Source: CAWIJK01 sp963836375 (GTDB lineage: Bacteria > Actinomycetota > Acidimicrobiia > Acidimicrobiales > RAAP-2). From it: a stretch of 64,000 bases of DNA. A model generated the notes under the pieces. It ran no database searches, had not been told where the DNA came from, and saw only the letters and a list, made by a program, of their open reading frames with translations. Every line of letters starts with the position of its first letter. Within the stretch, counting starts at the first letter, position 1. The position numbers and the translations under genes are program-made. Positions 1 to 8,936 of the stretch are shown piece by piece. The DNA is taken from the NCBI GenBank assembly GCA_963836375.1, contig CAWIJK010000001.1, positions 372,001-436,000 of the forward strand, read 5' to 3'.

Positions 1-2350
1 ACGCCGTGATGGTGCCGGCGATAGTGGCCGTGCCGTTGTGGTTGTCGGTCACCGTGATCCCCTTGGGGAACCCGGAGGCACTGATTTTGGGCACGGTGGC
101 ACTGCAGGTGGTCACCGTGAAGCTGAAGGGGGTGTTCTCGGTGGCCGTGGCCGAGGCGCCGCTCGTGATGACCGGGGTGACGCAGCCGCTGCCACCGGTG
201 CCCGGATTCGCCCCGTTGTCCACGCCGCCGTTCGGATTGATGTAGAAGGGTGCCGACCAGTAGTGGGGCTGGGTGAAGTCGTTCTGGTTGTCCCCGATGT
301 ACAGGATGCACTCGGTGGTCAAGCTGCAGGCCGGTCCGGAGGTCTCCCCGAGCGTGGCGAAGTCCGGCAGGGCGAAGAGCGTGTAGAGCGAGTGGGTCTC
401 TGACTGCAGGTTCACCGATCCGTCGGTGTTCGGGTGGATCGAGGCACCCTGGATCGTCTCGCCGTCACAGGCGCTGGGTGAGGTGGGCACCACACCGTTG
501 GGCGCGCTGCACTCGACGATGTTGACGTTGGCGTTGTGGGGGAGGTCAGTGTTCGCCGGGATGACCACGTTGATGTTCTGGCCGCTGGAGAACGGGGCTC
601 CCGAGGTGACGGTGCCGACGGTCGCCGCGGCACCGCTGATGACGCTCCCGTCAGCGGGACCCGAGGTCGTGATCGTGACCTGCGAGGAGGCCGAGCTCAC
701 CGGCTCGGGTCCCGTCGCGCTGGCGGTTGCGACGTTGGTCACTGATCCTGCGGTCATGTCGGCCGTCGTGATGGTGTACGTCCCCGTGCAGGTCTCGTTG
801 GCGCCCGGGTTGAGCGTGCTGGTCGGGCAGCTCACCGTGTTCTTGTTGTCGGCGACCGAGATCCCGGTCAGTGTCGCGTTCCCCGTGTTGGTGACCAGGT
901 AGGAGTAGGGAATGGTCTGCCCGGCGGCGCCGTAGCCGGTCGACGTGGTCGACTTGGCCAGGGTCAGGCTCTCGGCCAGCGCGCTCCCGTCACCGGGGTT
1001 GGCCCCGCTGTCGACGCCAGCGTTGGGGTTGATGTAGAAGGGCTGCGACCAGACGTGGGGCTGGGTGAGGTCGTTGTTGTTGTCCCCGACGTAGAGGATG
1101 CATTCGGTCGTCAGGCTGCAGGCGGGACCCGAGGTCTCACCGAGGGTGGCGAAGTCCGGCAGGGCGTAGAGCGTGAAGTACGAGTGGGTCTGGGTGTGCA
1201 GGTTGATCGCCCCGTTGGACTGGGGGTGAATCGACGCACCCTGGATGGTCTCGCCGTCACACTGGGAGGGATCGGTCGGAATCACGCCATTAGGTGCGCT
1301 GCACTCAACGATGTCGACGTTGGCGTTCGGGGGCAGGGTGGAGTTGGCCGGGATCACCACGTTGATGTTCTGGCCGCTGGAGAAGGGGGTGTTGGCCGTG
1401 AACGGGCTGACCGGTGCCGCGGCCCCCGGCACGTAGCCCTGGGTGCTCGGAATGCTGACCGTGACCTGCGAGGAGGCCGAGGAGACGGGATTCCCACCCG
1501 AGTCGGTGGCGTTGGCGGTGGCGATATTGGTCACCGAACCCGCGGCCACGTCAGCGGCGGTGGTGGTGTAGCTCGCCGTGCAGGTCTCGTCCGCCCCGGC
1601 GGCCAGGGAGCTGGAGGGGCAGTTGACGGTCGGGATCTTGTTGTCGGTGACCGTCAGGCCGGTCACGGCATTGTTCCCGGTGTTGTCGACCAGGTAGTTG
1701 TAGGGAATGACCTGGCCGGCGGCGGTGTAGCCGGTGGAACTGGTCGACTTGGTGAGGGTGAGGGAGGACGAAAGCCCGGTGCCGTCACCAGGGTTGACCC
1801 CGCTGTCCACCCCGCCGTTCGGGTTCACATAGAAGAGCGGCGAGAAGTAGTGGGGCGCGGTGAAGTTGGTGTAGTCGTCGCCGATGTAGAGCACACATTC
1901 GTCGTTCAGGTCGCATTGGGCCGGGCTCGCCGACTCGCCCAGGGACGCCTCATCGGGGAGGGCGTAGATCGTGTAGTACGAGTGGGTCTGGGCGTGCAGG
2001 TCGACCGACCCGTTGGTCTCCGGCTTGATGCTCGCCCCCTGGATCGTCTCACCATCGCACGTCGTGTCGTCGGTCGGGAGCACCCCGTCGGGAGCGGAGC
2101 ACTCGACGATCTGGAGATTCTCGTTCTGGGTCAGGACGGTGTTGGCCGGGATCACGACGTCGATGTTCTGCCCACTCGAGAACGGGGTGTTGGCCGTGTA
2201 GCCGCTCTGGGGGACGGTGGCGCCGGGGACGATGCTCCCGCTTGCCGGGCCGGTGGCCCCGGCCGGGGCCGCCAGGGCGACGGTCGAGACCATCGCCGCC
2301 GCCATCAGGACGGCTGCGGCGAATGCCTTGATCCCATTGCGCTTTGACAT
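1..2350 (-). CDS. Large secreted repeat protein, 5' part (runs off the left edge)
   Basis: An open frame runs leftward from ATG at 2350 to the window edge (783 codons visible, no stop). It begins MSKRNGIKAF with an Ala-rich hydrophobic signal peptide ending near PAGA. Three tandem modules follow; each is about 150 residues (GSIVPGA-like start, conserved ECSAPxG and CDGETIQGASI motifs, YxNPNxGVDxGxNPGDG end) plus a DUF11-like domain (LTVTDN..., SVTNIATA...). Near the edge the sequence resembles a putative-Ig (He_PIG-like) domain (DNHNGTATIAGTITA). A GGGGGA Shine-Dalgarno lies just upstream. It is a paralogue of the divergent gene starting at 3206 and shares 476 identical bases with it. Role unknown; probably cell-surface or exported. 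Confidence 0.85.
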   Translation of the reverse strand, partial: MSKRNGIKAFAAAVLMAAAMVSTVALAAPAGATGPASGSIVPGATVPQSGYTANTPFSSGQNIDVVIPANTVLTQNENLQIVECSAPDGVLPTDDTTCDGETIQGASIKPETNGSVDLHAQTHSYYTIYALPDEASLGESASPAQCDLNDECVLYIGDDYTNFTAPHYFSPLFYVNPNGGVDSGVNPGDGTGLSSSLTLTKSTSSTGYTAAGQVIPYNYLVDNTGNNAVTGLTVTDNKIPTVNCPSSSLAAGADETCTASYTTTAADVAAGSVTNIATANATDSGGNPVSSASSQVTVSIPSTQGYVPGAAAPVSPFTANTPFSSGQNINVVIPANSTLPPNANVDIVECSAPNGVIPTDPSQCDGETIQGASIHPQSNGAINLHTQTHSYFTLYALPDFATLGETSGPACSLTTECILYVGDNNNDLTQPHVWSQPFYINPNAGVDSGANPGDGSALAESLTLAKSTTSTGYGAAGQTIPYSYLVTNTGNATLTGISVADNKNTVSCPTSTLNPGANETCTGTYTITTADMTAGSVTNVATASATGPEPVSSASSQVTITTSGPADGSVISGAAATVGTVTSGAPFSSGQNINVVIPANTDLPHNANVNIVECSAPNGVVPTSPSACDGETIQGASIHPNTDGSVNLQSETHSLYTLFALPDFATLGETSGPACSLTTECILYIGDNQNDFTQPHYWSAPFYINPNGGVDNGANPGTGGSGCVTPVITSGASATATENTPFSFTVTTCSATVPKISASGFPKGITVTDNHNGTATIAGTITA
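1791..2266. repeat. Left arm of 476-bp inverted repeat
   Basis: Read in reverse complement, this stretch is identical to 3296-3771 over the parts I compared by eye. It lies inside the coding region of the leftward gene, starting just after the signal-peptide codons. Outside the arms the paralogues diverge, so the identity points to recent gene conversion or inversion. Confidence 0.9.
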
Positions 2351-2631
2351 TTGGCGGATCCCCCGTCGGATCTAGGGCGTCCAAGGACGCTCGGCAAGTG
2401 CAGAACAAGCACGTTGTAACATCGGGCCACGGCCAAACAACGAAGAAATCTCCGCTGACGCGAAGAAAACATCTTCCGATTGGGATTTGGTCGCGGAACG
2501 TCCCCCAAGGTTGCGTCCGGACCGACCATCGGCACGGCTCTTCGCACTGGGGCACACCTTGGAGACCCCGGGGGCGCCGACCGAGTCGCAGGGTGCGGCC
2601 GATCCGACAAGGCAGTCCGTAGGATGTCAGC
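2351..2631. other. Upstream region of the leftward secreted-protein gene
   Basis: This non-coding stretch lies inside the spacer between the inverted-repeat arms and should carry the promoter of the leftward gene. On the minus strand an AT-richer patch (TTGTTT ... GTTACA) could be a promoter, but the spacing is poor. I found no clear riboswitch. Confidence 0.3.
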
Positions 2632-2832
2632 ATGGCGAGCGACGCCGTGCCCGAGGCAAGTGGGCCAGGCATCCCGAGCACGAGGTCCAAACTGGTGACC
2701 GCCGTAGTCGTCGGCACCGCCGGCTTCCTGCTGGTGCGCCGGCTCCCTCGGCCCCTGCGCCCGGCGGCCGACCTGGCGTTGGCCGCCGGGGCCCCGCATC
2801 TCGCCGGGTACCTCACCAAGCTCGGCCTCTGA
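2632..2832 (+). CDS. Small hypothetical protein, 66 aa
   Basis: ATG at 2632. The frame encodes a polar N terminus, a short hydrophobic stretch (LVTAVVVGTAGFLLV), then a Pro/Arg and Ala/Leu-rich tail ending HLAGYLTKLGL. It could be a single-span membrane protein. No domain is recognised and the Shine-Dalgarno is weak. It lies in the spacer between the two inverted-repeat arms, so an inversion there would flip its orientation. It may be a chance open frame in GC-rich DNA. Confidence 0.4.
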   Translation: MASDAVPEASGPGIPSTRSKLVTAVVVGTAGFLLVRRLPRPLRPAADLALAAGAPHLAGYLTKLGL

Positions 2833-3205
2833 TCCGAGAGTGACGTCCCCCGGCCTTGAGGCCGCCGGACGTCCGCACCACTCCGCGGAGTGTCCACCAC
2901 CCGGTCGGGGCGCTCCTTGATCGCCACGTCGGCCGATTAGAGGCGCGACTGGCAATTGCTATCTCGGCGTTGCACCGCCCCTCCCGTCCTCGTCAGAGCG
3001 CCCCGACCTGGCCTCCCCCTAACTTGACAATATCGAGGTTAATAGTCAGGATTATCGAGTTACGTGACAGTCCGGTGACCAGCAGCCAAATGGCGAGTGA
3101 TCTCTTCGGGTCACCCCCGGTCGCGGGTTGATATCGGTACCCAAGGCGTGAGAAGAAGCGTTGTCGACCGACGATCGTGCATGGAGCCACGGGAGGATTC
3201 AGAAC
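2833..3205 (+). promoter_or_regulatory. Upstream region of the 1699-aa secreted protein gene
   Basis: This gene-free stretch contains a local AT-rich island at about 3020-3060 with TTGACA at 3024-3029. The best -10 candidates (AGGATT at 3048 or GATTAT at 3050) are 18-20 bases downstream, so the promoter call is tentative. A clear Shine-Dalgarno GGAGGA at 3192-3197 sits 8 bases before ATG 3206 and fixes that start. Nothing else is recognised. Confidence 0.35.
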
Positions 3206-6200
3206 ATGTCGAAGCGGGGCGGTGCGAGGACGCTCGCCGCGGCGGTCGCCGCGGTCGTCACGGCCGGTGTGATCTCAACCGTCGGCCTCGTCAGTCCGGC
3301 CGGGGCCACCGGCCCGGCAAGCGGGAGCATCGTCCCCGGCGCCACCGTCCCCCAGAGCGGCTACACGGCCAACACCCCGTTCTCGAGTGGGCAGAACATC
3401 GACGTCGTGATCCCGGCCAACACCGTCCTGACCCAGAACGAGAATCTCCAGATCGTCGAGTGCTCCGCTCCCGACGGGGTGCTCCCGACCGACGACACGA
3501 CGTGCGATGGTGAGACGATCCAGGGGGCGAGCATCAAGCCGGAGACCAACGGGTCGGTCGACCTGCACGCCCAGACCCACTCGTACTACACGATCTACGC
3601 CCTCCCCGATGAGGCGTCCCTGGGCGAGTCGGCGAGCCCGGCCCAATGCGACCTGAACGACGAATGTGTGCTCTACATCGGCGACGACTACACCAACTTC
3701 ACCGCGCCCCACTACTTCTCGCCGCTCTTCTATGTGAACCCGAACGGCGGGGTGGACAGCGGGGTCAACCCGGGGGACGGGAGCGCGGCTTCCTCCAGCC
3801 TCTCGTTGGTCAAGTCGACGACAACCACCAGCTACAGCGCCGCCGACCAGGTCATCCCCTACAACTATCTGGTTGACAACACCGGGAACAACGCCGTCAC
3901 CGGCTTGACGGTCACCGACAACAAGATCCCGACCGTGAACTGCCCCTCCAGTTCTCTGGCCGCCGGGGCGGACGAGACCTGCACCGGGTCGTATACGACG
4001 ACCACGGCCGACGTGACCGCAGGTTCGGTGACCAATATCGCCACCGCCAGCGCCACCGACTCGGGTGGGAATCCCGTCTCCTCGCCGTCCTCGCAAGCCA
4101 CCGTCAATTACAGTCCAGCCAGCGGAAGCATCATTTCCGGAGCTGCCGCCACCAGTGGATCGTTCACCGCGGGGACGCCATTCTCCAGCGGCCAGCAGAT
4201 CAACGTCGTCGTTCCGGCGAACACCGTGCTACCCCCGAACACCAACGTCAACATCCTCGAGTGCAGCGCACCCAACGGCGTGATTCCGACCGATCCCTCC
4301 GAGTGTGATGGCGAAACGATCCAAGGGGCGTCTATTCACCCCGAGCCCAACGGGGCAGTCAACTTGCAGTCCCAGACCGGCACGCTCCTTACGCTCTATG
4401 CCCTTCCGGACTTTCATTCGCTCGAGGAGACCACAGGACCCGCTTGCAGTCTGAATACCGAGTGCATCCTCTACATCGGGGACAACCAGAACGACTTCAC
4501 TCAGCCCCATTTCTGGTCGCAGCCGTTCTACGTCGACCCGGGCAACGGGTTGGACACCGGAGCGAACCCCGGTGACGGAAGCCCGCCCGTCCTGTCGTTG
4601 ACCAAGTCGACGACGTCGCTTGGCTACGGGCAGGCGGGACAGACCATCGAGTACAGCTACCTCGTGATGAACAACTACAGCACGTCGGTCTCCGGCGTCT
4701 CGGTGACCGATGACGAAGTGGCCGCCGTCAATTGCCCATCGGGCAGCCTGGGAGCCGGCGACTCGGAGACCTGCACGGGGTCATACACCGTGACGTCCTC
4801 CGACGTTACAAATGGTTCAGTGACCAACATCGCCACCGCCCACGCCACCGGCCCTCCGCTGGACTCCCCGACCTCTACCGTGACGGTGAAGGCCGTCCCC
4901 GTGCCCACCGTGACCGGTGTCAGCCCATCGTCGGGGCCCCTGGGTGGAGCCACCTCGGTCACCATCACCGGGACCGGGTTCAGCGGTGTCAGCGCGGTGA
5001 CCTTCGGTGGGAGCGCGGCGACGAGTTTCACCGTAAACTCGATGAGTTCGATCACGGCCACCGCCCCGGGCGGGACCGGCACGGTCGATGTCCAAGTGAC
5101 CGGTACGGGCGGCACATCGCTGACCAACCCACCGGATGACCAGTTCACCTACGTGCCGGCACCGACGGTGAGCGGGATCAGCCCGACCGACGGCCCGACC
5201 TCTGGGACCACCTCGGTCACCATCACCGGGACCGGGTTCAGCGGGGCCAGCGCCGTGAAGTTCGGCAGCGCCGCCGCGACGTCGTTCTCGGTCAACTCGC
5301 CGACCCAGATCACGGCCGTCACCCCGGCCGAGGGTGCAGGCACCGTCGACACCACGGTCACCACGGCGGGTGGCACCTCGGCCACCTCGGGCGTCGACCA
5401 GTTCACCTTCATCGGACCACCCACGGTGGGCGGGGTCAGCCCGACCAGCGGCCCGACCTCTGGGTCCACCTCGGTCACCATCACCGGGACCGGGTTCAGC
5501 GGGGCCAGCGCCGTGAAGTTCGGCACCACCGCGGCGACGAGCTACACCGTCAACTCGCCGACCCAGATCACGGCGACGTCCCCCTCTGGGACCGGCACGG
5601 TCAACGTGACGGTGACCACCACGGGTGGCACCTCGGCCACTTCGGGCGTCGACCAGTTCACCTACGTGCCGGCACCGACGGTGAGTGGGATTAGCCCGAC
5701 CTCGGGACCCCTGGGTGGAGCCACCTCGGTCACCATCACCGGGACCGGGTTCAGCGGGGCCAGCGCCGTGAAGTTCGGCACCGCCGCGGCGACGAGTTTC
5801 ACCGTGAACTCGCCGACTCAGATCACGGCCACGACCCCGTCGGGGACCGGGACGGTCGACACCACGGTCACCACGGTCGGCGGCACCTCGGCCTCCTCGG
5901 GCGCCGACCAGTTCACCTACGTGCCGGCACCGACGGTGAGCGGGATCAGCCCGACCGACGGCCCGACCTCTGGGACCACCTCGGTCACCATCACCGGGAC
6001 CGGGTTCAGCGGGGCCAGCGCCGTGAAGTTCGGCAGCGCCGCCGCGACGTCGTTCTCGGTCAACTCGCCGACCCAGATCACGGCCGTCACCCCGGCCGAG
6101 GGTGCAGGCACCGTCGACACCACGGTCACCACGGCGGGTGGCACCTCGGCCACCTCGGGCGTCGACCAGTTCACCTTCATCGGACCACCCACGGTGGGCG

Positions 6201-8305
6201 GGGTCAGCCCGACCAGCGGCCCGACCTCTGGGTCCACCTCGGTCACCATCACCGGGACCGGGTTCAGCGGGGCCAGCGCCGTGAAGTTCGGCACCACCGC
6301 GGCGACGAGCTACACCGTCAACTCGCCGACCCAGATCACGGCGACGTCCCCCTCTGGGACCGGCACGGTCAACGTGACGGTGACCACCACGGGTGGCACC
6401 TCGGCCACTTCGGGCGTCGACCAGTTCACCTACGTGCCGGCACCGACGGTGAGTGGGATTAGCCCGACCTCGGGACCCCTGGGTGGAGCCACCTCGGTCA
6501 CCATCACCGGGACCGGGTTCAGCGGGGCCAGCGCCGTGAAGTTCGGCACCGCCGCGGCGACGAGTTTCACCGTGAACTCGCCGACTCAGATCACGGCCAC
6601 GACCCCGTCGGGGACCGGGACGGTCGACACCACGGTCACCACGGTCGGCGGCACCTCGGCCTCCTCGGGCGCCGACCAGTTCACCTACGTGCCGGCACCG
6701 ACGGTGAGCGGGATCAGCCCGACCGACGGCCCGACCTCTGGGACCACCTCGGTCACCATCACCGGGACCGGGTTCAGCGGGGCCAGCGCCGTGAAGTTCG
6801 GCAGCGCCGCCGCGACGTCGTTCTCGGTCAACTCGCCGACCCAGATCACGGCCGTCACCCCGGCCGAGGGTGCAGGCACCGTCGACACCACGGTCACCAC
6901 GGCGGGTGGCACCTCGGCCACTTCGGGCGTCGACCAGTTCACCTTCATCGGACCACCCACGGTGGGCGGGGTCAGCCCGTCGTCGGGTCCCCTCGCCGGG
7001 GGCACGCAGGTGACGATCACCGGGACGGGGTTCAGCGGGGCAACAGCGGTCAATTTCGGAACCAACCCGGCGACCAGCTACACCGTGAATTCAGCGACCT
7101 CGATCACGGCGACGGCCCCGGCCGGGACTTACGGTGCCGTCGACGTGACGGTGACTATCCCGGTGGGTGGCACCTCGGCCACCTCGGGCGCCGACCAGTT
7201 CACCTATGACGCCGTCCCGGCAACCGTAGGAGCCCCCTCGCTCCAGATGAGCGGCTCCAACCTGATCCTGAGCTGGGTGGTCCCGGCGGACAACGGATCG
7301 GCGATCACCGGGTTCGTCTTGACCCTTTTGGCTGGCGGCGTGGCCCAGTCTCCGGTCCAGGTCCCCGCCCGGGCCCTGGGCAACACGCTCAACCCGACCC
7401 CTGGGGCTACCGACAGCTACACCTTCAGCGGGCTGACCCCCGGAGTCAGCTACACGGCAACGGTCGCGGCCGTGAACTCGGTGGGCTCCGGTACGGCGTC
7501 GGCGCCCTCCAACTCGGTGACGTTGTCCAGCCCGCCCCCGCCCACCCAGGCAGGCGGCTACTGGATGGTGGCCTCCGACGGTGGCCTGTTCGCCTTCGGT
7601 GACGCCCAGTTCTACGGGTCGATGGGTGGCCAACCGCTGAACAAGCCCATCGTGGGCATGGCGTCGAGCCCCGACGGCAAGGGCTACTGGGAGGTGGCCT
7701 CCGACGGCGGCCTGTTCGCCTTCGGTGACGCCCAGTTCTACGGGTCGACCGGTTCCATGACGCTCAACGCTCCGATCGTGGGCATGGCACCGACCCCAGA
7801 TGGCAAGGGCTACTGGGAGGTGGCCTCCGACGGCGGCCTGTTCGCCTTCGGCGACGCCCAGTTCTACGGGTCGATGGGGGGCAAGCCTCTGAACAAGCCG
7901 ATCGTGGGCATCGCCACCACGCCCGACGGCGGCGGCTACTGGGAAGTGGCCTCCGACGGCGGCCTGTTCGCCTTCGGCGACGCCGGGTTCTTCGGCTCAG
8001 AAGGCGGCCAAGCGCTCAACAAGCCGATCGTGGGCATCGCCACCACGTCCGACGGGGGCGGCTACTGGGAGGTGGCCTCCGACGGCGGCCTGTTCGCCTT
8101 CGGCGACGCCGGCTTCTTCGGCTCAGAAGGCGGCCAGCCGCTCAACAAGCCGATCATGGGCCTGTCGGTCACGCCCGACGGGGGCGGCTACTGGGAAGTG
8201 GCCTCCGACGGCGGCCTGTTCGCCTTCGGCGACGCCGGCTTCTTCGGCTCCGAGGGCGGCCAGCCGCTCAACAAGCCGATCGTGGCCATGACCACTCCCC
8301 TGTAG
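3206..8305 (+). CDS. Giant secreted protein: DUF11-like, nine IPT/TIG, FnIII and six-repeat C-terminal domain
   Basis: 1699 aa. The start is set by GGAGGA; an ATG 45 bases upstream lacks this support. Residues 1-36 form a signal peptide (ends PAGA). Two modules of about 150 residues plus DUF11-like domains fill roughly 37-565. Nine IPT/TIG domains follow (PTVxGxSPxxGP ... GTGFSGASAVKFG), then one fibronectin-III-like domain (LSWVVPADNGSAITGF), a Pro-rich linker and six 42-residue GYWEVASDGGLFAFGDA repeats, which may form a beta-propeller. TIG domains 2-8 sit on a 768-bp DNA repeat. Likely an exported adhesin-like or surface protein; its ligand is unknown. The N-terminal third is paralogous to the divergent gene at 1-2350. 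Confidence 0.9.
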   Translation: MSKRGGARTLAAAVAAVVTAGVISTVGLVSPAGATGPASGSIVPGATVPQSGYTANTPFSSGQNIDVVIPANTVLTQNENLQIVECSAPDGVLPTDDTTCDGETIQGASIKPETNGSVDLHAQTHSYYTIYALPDEASLGESASPAQCDLNDECVLYIGDDYTNFTAPHYFSPLFYVNPNGGVDSGVNPGDGSAASSSLSLVKSTTTTSYSAADQVIPYNYLVDNTGNNAVTGLTVTDNKIPTVNCPSSSLAAGADETCTGSYTTTTADVTAGSVTNIATASATDSGGNPVSSPSSQATVNYSPASGSIISGAAATSGSFTAGTPFSSGQQINVVVPANTVLPPNTNVNILECSAPNGVIPTDPSECDGETIQGASIHPEPNGAVNLQSQTGTLLTLYALPDFHSLEETTGPACSLNTECILYIGDNQNDFTQPHFWSQPFYVDPGNGLDTGANPGDGSPPVLSLTKSTTSLGYGQAGQTIEYSYLVMNNYSTSVSGVSVTDDEVAAVNCPSGSLGAGDSETCTGSYTVTSSDVTNGSVTNIATAHATGPPLDSPTSTVTVKAVPVPTVTGVSPSSGPLGGATSVTITGTGFSGVSAVTFGGSAATSFTVNSMSSITATAPGGTGTVDVQVTGTGGTSLTNPPDDQFTYVPAPTVSGISPTDGPTSGTTSVTITGTGFSGASAVKFGSAAATSFSVNSPTQITAVTPAEGAGTVDTTVTTAGGTSATSGVDQFTFIGPPTVGGVSPTSGPTSGSTSVTITGTGFSGASAVKFGTTAATSYTVNSPTQITATSPSGTGTVNVTVTTTGGTSATSGVDQFTYVPAPTVSGISPTSGPLGGATSVTITGTGFSGASAVKFGTAAATSFTVNSPTQITATTPSGTGTVDTTVTTVGGTSASSGADQFTYVPAPTVSGISPTDGPTSGTTSVTITGTGFSGASAVKFGSAAATSFSVNSPTQITAVTPAEGAGTVDTTVTTAGGTSATSGVDQFTFIGPPTVGGVSPTSGPTSGSTSVTITGTGFSGASAVKFGTTAATSYTVNSPTQITATSPSGTGTVNVTVTTTGGTSATSGVDQFTYVPAPTVSGISPTSGPLGGATSVTITGTGFSGASAVKFGTAAATSFTVNSPTQITATTPSGTGTVDTTVTTVGGTSASSGADQFTYVPAPTVSGISPTDGPTSGTTSVTITGTGFSGASAVKFGSAAATSFSVNSPTQITAVTPAEGAGTVDTTVTTAGGTSATSGVDQFTFIGPPTVGGVSPSSGPLAGGTQVTITGTGFSGATAVNFGTNPATSYTVNSATSITATAPAGTYGAVDVTVTIPVGGTSATSGADQFTYDAVPATVGAPSLQMSGSNLILSWVVPADNGSAITGFVLTLLAGGVAQSPVQVPARALGNTLNPTPGATDSYTFSGLTPGVSYTATVAAVNSVGSGTASAPSNSVTLSSPPPPTQAGGYWMVASDGGLFAFGDAQFYGSMGGQPLNKPIVGMASSPDGKGYWEVASDGGLFAFGDAQFYGSTGSMTLNAPIVGMAPTPDGKGYWEVASDGGLFAFGDAQFYGSMGGKPLNKPIVGIATTPDGGGYWEVASDGGLFAFGDAGFFGSEGGQALNKPIVGIATTSDGGGYWEVASDGGLFAFGDAGFFGSEGGQPLNKPIMGLSVTPDGGGYWEVASDGGLFAFGDAGFFGSEGGQPLNKPIVAMTTPL
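3296..3771. repeat. Right arm of 476-bp inverted repeat
   Basis: Reverse complement of 1791-2266 with no mismatch seen by eye. The arms face each other across a spacer of about 1029 bp (2267-3295) that holds both start codons, both signal-peptide coding regions and the small 66-aa frame. Confidence 0.9.
5138..6976 (+). repeat. 768-bp coding tandem repeat, about 2.4 copies
   Basis: Sequence at position p recurs at p+768 (5149, 5917, 6685). Each 768-bp unit encodes 256 residues, i.e. three IPT/TIG domains. Two full copies are followed by a partial third that carries a C-to-T change near 6918 and then diverges. Near-perfect identity implies recent duplication; it is also a risk point for short-read assembly. 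Confidence 0.9.
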
Positions 8306-8353
8306 GGCAGGGTCGACCGCCAGCGCCGGGGGATCCGAAGGGGCCCGTTCTCC

Positions 8354-8818
8354 CTAGCTGAAGCGCCCGGCCCGGGTGCCCGGCGGGTGGAAGACGCCAG
8401 GGACGGCATCGGGGTTCTCAACGCAGACCTCGCTTTCGAGGCCGTCCGGGTCGCGGAAGAAGAGGCTGAGCATCGGACCGAAGTCGGTGACAAAGTCGTC
8501 GGCCGCCCCCCGGGCCATCAGCCGCTCGCGGATCGACTCGAAGGCCTCCAGCGACGCCGCCTGGAGGGCGAGGTGGTCGAGCCGACCCCGCCCGAACATG
8601 GGCGTCTGGCGGTCAGCCTCGGAGTTCCCGTCGACCTCGAAGAGGTTGAGTTCCGCCCAGTCCCCGATCTTGATGATCGAAAGGCGGGGCCCGCTCCCGT
8701 CGGGGTGCTCCCAACCGTCTCTCAGGATCTCCGCCCCGAAAACCTCTCGGTAGAAGTCGTTCAGGCGCCCGGCGTCATGGGTGAGGACGGCGACGTGGTT
8801 GAGGCCCTTGAGCAGCAC
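8354..8818 (-). CDS. VOC (glyoxalase/bleomycin-resistance/dioxygenase) family protein
   Basis: 154 aa from GTG at 8818 with a strong GGAGGT five bases upstream. A single vicinal-oxygen-chelate domain pair is visible: GLNHVAVLTHD at the N terminus, LDHLAL in the middle and LESEVCVE near the C terminus supply the His/His/Glu metal ligands expected of the fold. The substrate cannot be inferred. It is convergent with the giant secreted-protein gene, 48 bases apart. Confidence 0.85.
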   Translation of the reverse strand: MLLKGLNHVAVLTHDAGRLNDFYREVFGAEILRDGWEHPDGSGPRLSIIKIGDWAELNLFEVDGNSEADRQTPMFGRGRLDHLALQAASLEAFESIRERLMARGAADDFVTDFGPMLSLFFRDPDGLESEVCVENPDAVPGVFHPPGTRAGRFS

Positions 8819-8936
8819 GTGACACCTCCGGTTGGTGGCTCGTGGGGCAACTGTAGGACCGGCGGGAGGACCACGCCGGTCCGCGCTCGGAGTTGCCCGG
8901 CGACCGGCCGGCCGACCCAGGTCGAGCCCCGACGCG

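Noticed and set aside
2351..3205. Cyclic-di-AMP or cyclic-di-GMP riboswitch before the giant secreted-protein genes
   Set aside because: I looked for the conserved core strings of those classes in both directions and saw none.
5138..6976. Regular repeats considered as a CRISPR-like or non-coding array
   Set aside because: The repeats are long, contiguous and in frame with IPT/TIG domains; no spacers exist.
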